Origin: Clostridiales bacterium
GTDB lineage: Bacteria; Bacillota; Clostridia; Oscillospirales; Oscillospiraceae
Length of the DNA stretch: 5,901 nt
NCBI GenBank assembly: GCA_012516225.1
Contig: JAAYWX010000437.1
Span: forward strand, 1-5,901
Reading direction: 5' to 3'
The position numbers were made by a program, and so were the translations under genes. Below are positions 4,006-5,901 of the stretch, piece after piece (positions within the stretch are counted from its first letter, which is position 1; each line of letters starts with the position of its first letter). The notes under the pieces were generated by a model. It was given only the letters and a program-made list of their open reading frames with translations, made no database searches and was not told where the DNA came from.

Positions 4006-5370
4006 GTGAAACGTTTTAAACGTTATCTTTCTATATTGCTTTGCGTTGTTATGATTGTATCTATTTTTGTTCCATGCCAAAAAGCTTTTGCTATTGCTCC
4101 TGCTATTGCTCCTGCTATTGTTGATGGTGTTTATTATGTTGTTATATGGGCTCTTGGTTGTTTGGGTATTACTGTTGCTCATAAAGGTGGGTTGTTGCAG
4201 GCTGTGTCAAAATATTTGGCTGATAATCCATCGATATATAGTTATTTGTCTAATAACTTGTCTACATTGGTAGTTGGTCAAGTTGGTGCAGGGTTAACTT
4301 TGCATTTTATTCCTGAATCTTTGAGTTGGATTAAAAATGTTTTAATGCCTTCTTTGGTGTCTTATTTTAGTAGAGATAATACACAATTAAAAGTGCCCAA
4401 ATCTGGTTATTTTGTTTATGGTACTGCTCAAATTGTGCCTTATTCTGATGATGCGAAGACTTTGTTTTTTATGTCTCCTTATAATGCTGATACTGTTGTA
4501 GTTTTAAATTCAAATGGTTTAACATTTGAATATTCAATGCAAAATTATGGCGTTGGGAAAAAAATAACTTTAAATGGTGAAGATTGTTTTACTTATGATT
4601 TTACGTCTAATGATAGGCTTTATGTTCCTGGTGGTTATGCATCTACGGAATTTAGATGGGGGTTTTTTAAGTATTACTCCGATGGACTTAAAAGTTGGTA
4701 TTTGCAACCTTATATAGTTGTTAGGGGGGTATTGTCTGATGGGTCTGTTGGTTATATTGCAAAGATAGCAAATTGTAAGTATGTTAGGGGTAGTATGTGT
4801 TTAGTTGAAGATAAGATTCAGCCTGTTACTGAATCTGTTTCTTATGATTATGTAATAGATTATTCTTTGTCAGAGTTTTATAATGCTTTGCAAAATAAAA
4901 TTGATAGTATGACAGGGGCTATTGACATTCCTATACCGCAGATCGGGCAAGATGTAGCTGAGGGTAAACAATCCCTTGAGGATGATAAACTTAAAGATGG
5001 TGTTCCTTACTTTCCCGATTGGTCTTTGTGGTGGGAAAATTTAGGAATAAAAGATTTGATTAAGACTGTGAAAGAAAGTGTTTCGCAAACTGAAGTAGAT
5101 GTTAATGTACCAGAGGTGCCGGCTAGTATAGCAGATAAGTTTCCTTTTTGTGTCCCCTTTGATTTGTTTAGGCTTATTAAGGCTCTCAATGCATCTCCGT
5201 CTGCTCCTATTTTTACTGTACCTCTTAAATTTGATTCAATAAATTACCAGTATGATTTTAGGTTTGATTTATCTCAATACGATAATTTGGTTCAACCTAT
5301 AAGGATAGGTATTACACTTATATTTTTGCTTGGTTTGATAATGATTACTCGCAAACTTATAAAGGGGTGA
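4006..5370 (+). CDS. pIII-like minor coat / adsorption protein
   Basis: A 454-aa protein with a signal peptide: MKRFKRYL, a hydrophobic core (about 8-22), and AFA before IAPA (cleavage near 29). A repeated AIAP stretch follows, then a hydrophobic segment (about 43-57). A long polar region rich in Tyr and Ser (about 120-300) would be the receptor-binding part. Near the C-terminus are FPFCVPFDL (379-387), with P and A residues after it, and a final membrane anchor (432-447) ending TRKLIKG. This fits inovirus pIII-like proteins, which cap the particle and choose the host receptor. I chose GTG 4006 because it gives a proper signal peptide and has AAGGGGGG (3993-4000) 5 nt upstream; the longer frame from 3967 would begin inside the terminator. 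The codons are more T-rich than those of rep, as if this host-range module had a separate history. Confidence 0.85.
   Translation: MKRFKRYLSILLCVVMIVSIFVPCQKAFAIAPAIAPAIVDGVYYVVIWALGCLGITVAHKGGLLQAVSKYLADNPSIYSYLSNNLSTLVVGQVGAGLTLHFIPESLSWIKNVLMPSLVSYFSRDNTQLKVPKSGYFVYGTAQIVPYSDDAKTLFFMSPYNADTVVVLNSNGLTFEYSMQNYGVGKKITLNGEDCFTYDFTSNDRLYVPGGYASTEFRWGFFKYYSDGLKSWYLQPYIVVRGVLSDGSVGYIAKIANCKYVRGSMCLVEDKIQPVTESVSYDYVIDYSLSEFYNALQNKIDSMTGAIDIPIPQIGQDVAEGKQSLEDDKLKDGVPYFPDWSLWWENLGIKDLIKTVKESVSQTEVDVNVPEVPASIADKFPFCVPFDLFRLIKALNASPSAPIFTVPLKFDSINYQYDFRFDLSQYDNLVQPIRIGITLIFLLGLIMITRKLIKG
4090..4120 (+). repeat. 12-nt tandem repeat coding AIAP
   Basis: GCTATTGCTCCT occurs twice in a row (4090-4101, 4102-4113) plus a partial third copy (4114-4120). 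It codes A-I-A-P units right at the predicted signal-peptidase site of the pIII-like protein. Copy number could change by slippage in frame, altering only the linker after cleavage. Confidence 0.85.
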
Positions 5371-5376
5371 TATGCT

Positions 5377-5616
5377 TTGATTGCAAAGTTAAACGCTTTT
5401 CTTCAGGCGGTAATTGCTAAAATTTTGTTTTTTTTACCTGATAGTCCTTTTGCCAGTTTTATAGATTCGCTTGAAAAGGCGGATTGGTTGCATCAGTTAA
5501 ATTGGTTTGTACCTGTGGGTACATTTGTTGCAATCGGTTTGGCATGGATTAATGCGATAACAGTATTCTATGTGTATCAAGTAATATTACGCTGGGCGAA
5601 GGTGGTATCTGACTGA
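5377..5616 (+). CDS. pVI-like minor coat / assembly membrane protein, 79 aa
   Basis: Starts at TTG 5377, 6 nt after a strong AAAGGGGTGA (5361-5370) that overlaps the pIII stop codon. The ATG at 5372 is out of frame and stops after one further codon. The protein has an amphipathic-hydrophobic N-terminal segment (about 9-28, with a PDSP break) and a longer C-terminal membrane region (about 45-71, VPVGTFVAIGLAWINAITVF) ending in a basic RWAK. The size, the hydrophobic profile and the position between pIII and zot match pVI, which joins pIII at the terminating end of the filament in Ff phages. Its stop codon overlaps the zot start by one base, so the two are probably translated together. The assignment rests on position and profile, not on a firm motif. 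Confidence 0.7.
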   Translation: MIAKLNAFLQAVIAKILFFLPDSPFASFIDSLEKADWLHQLNWFVPVGTFVAIGLAWINAITVFYVYQVILRWAKVVSD

Positions 5617-5901
5617 TGATATGGCTTTATACTGGTACGCCTGGGTCTGGCAAGAGCTTGCATTGTGCCCGGGAAATATTTTGGTATGTTAACAGGGGGA
5701 AAAATGTTATTGCTAACTTTGACATTAATACCACTGTATTTAAGGATTCTTCAAGGAAGAACGGTTTAGTTTTATCTTTGGATAATTCTGAATTAGATCC
5801 GCAGCTTCTTATGGATTTGGCGTTAAGCTACCATAAGCGTAGTCCCTCAGGGCATATTATTGAAAGACAAACTGTATTGATTTTCGATGAATGCCAGATC
5901 C
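5616..5901 (+). CDS. zot: Zot/pI-like assembly ATPase, N-terminal part (continues at position 1)
   Basis: This is the 5' part of zot, cut by the window end. It starts MIWLYTGTPGSGKSLHCARE, with a perfect Walker A motif GTPGSGKS (residues 7-14) at the extreme N-terminus, as in Zot/pI proteins, followed by the family's ANFDI (33-37). The ATG at 5616 overlaps the preceding stop by one base (TGATG) and has AAGGTGG (5599-5605) 10 nt upstream. The frame runs unbroken into the terminal repeat; codon 49 spans the join, and continuing at position 2 gives the full 216-aa protein with stop at 504-506. Zot hydrolyses ATP to drive filament extrusion. Walker A and Walker B are both intact, so the enzyme should be active. 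Confidence 0.95.
   Translation, partial: MIWLYTGTPGSGKSLHCAREIFWYVNRGKNVIANFDINTTVFKDSSRKNGLVLSLDNSELDPQLLMDLALSYHKRSPSGHIIERQTVLIFDECQI
5761..5901. repeat. Right copy of 141-nt terminal direct repeat (circular overlap)
   Basis: Identical, without a mismatch, to 1-141. When one copy is removed the circle has 5,760 nt and zot is a single intact gene. A length of 141 is a common assembler k-mer size, which supports an assembly overlap and not a phage terminal repeat. Confidence 0.95.

Noticed and set aside
4055..4273. Leucine-run plus-strand frame
   Set aside because: The leucine run comes from reading the GCTATTGCTCCT repeat in the wrong frame inside the pIII gene.

Overview
The window is one complete circular genome of a filamentous phage (inovirus), about 5,760 nt, opened inside its zot gene. 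The last 141 bases (5761-5901) repeat the first 141 exactly, so the contig closes on itself. The two partial zot pieces then join into one 216-codon frame (5616-5760 followed by 1-506). The gene set is that of an inovirus: Rep_trans-type replication initiator, likely ssDNA-binding protein, three tiny membrane proteins, a pVIII-like major coat protein with signal peptide, a pIII-like adsorption protein, a pVI-like protein and a Zot/pI ATPase. Strong AGGAGG-type ribosome sites, frequent TTG and GTG starts and AT-rich sequence suggest a Firmicutes-like host. The short Zot without a membrane or periplasmic part, and the lack of a secretin gene, fit a single-membrane host. The host is an inference.

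Layout: (1) 1-506, C-terminal part of Zot, with a branched hairpin over its stop codon. (2) 507-884, a non-coding region with an 18-bp-stem bidirectional terminator and a cluster of competing small hairpins; it is the best place for the origins and packaging signal. (3) 885-1585 on the minus strand, a two-gene module: a 46-aa ribbon-helix-helix regulator and a membrane-anchored DUF2726 (PD-(D/E)XK-like) protein. (4) 1586-1741, a divergent promoter region with repeated TATATCGTAT boxes, probably a regulatory switch. (5) 1742-3220, the replication block: putative ssDNA-binding protein, coiled-coil protein, rep. (6) 3213-5616 and on into zot, the structural and assembly block, with a terminator between the major coat gene and pIII.

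Right-facing genes are tightly packed and partly overlapping, as in a single operon tuned by internal RNA structures. The most unusual points are a possible antisense RNA against the rep leader, shown by a minus-strand promoter, two hairpins and a U-tail; G6/C6 switches ahead of both rep and pIII; and the RHH/DUF2726 module, a candidate immunity or superinfection-exclusion cassette. No integrase, tRNA, rRNA, CRISPR array or insertion sequence is visible.
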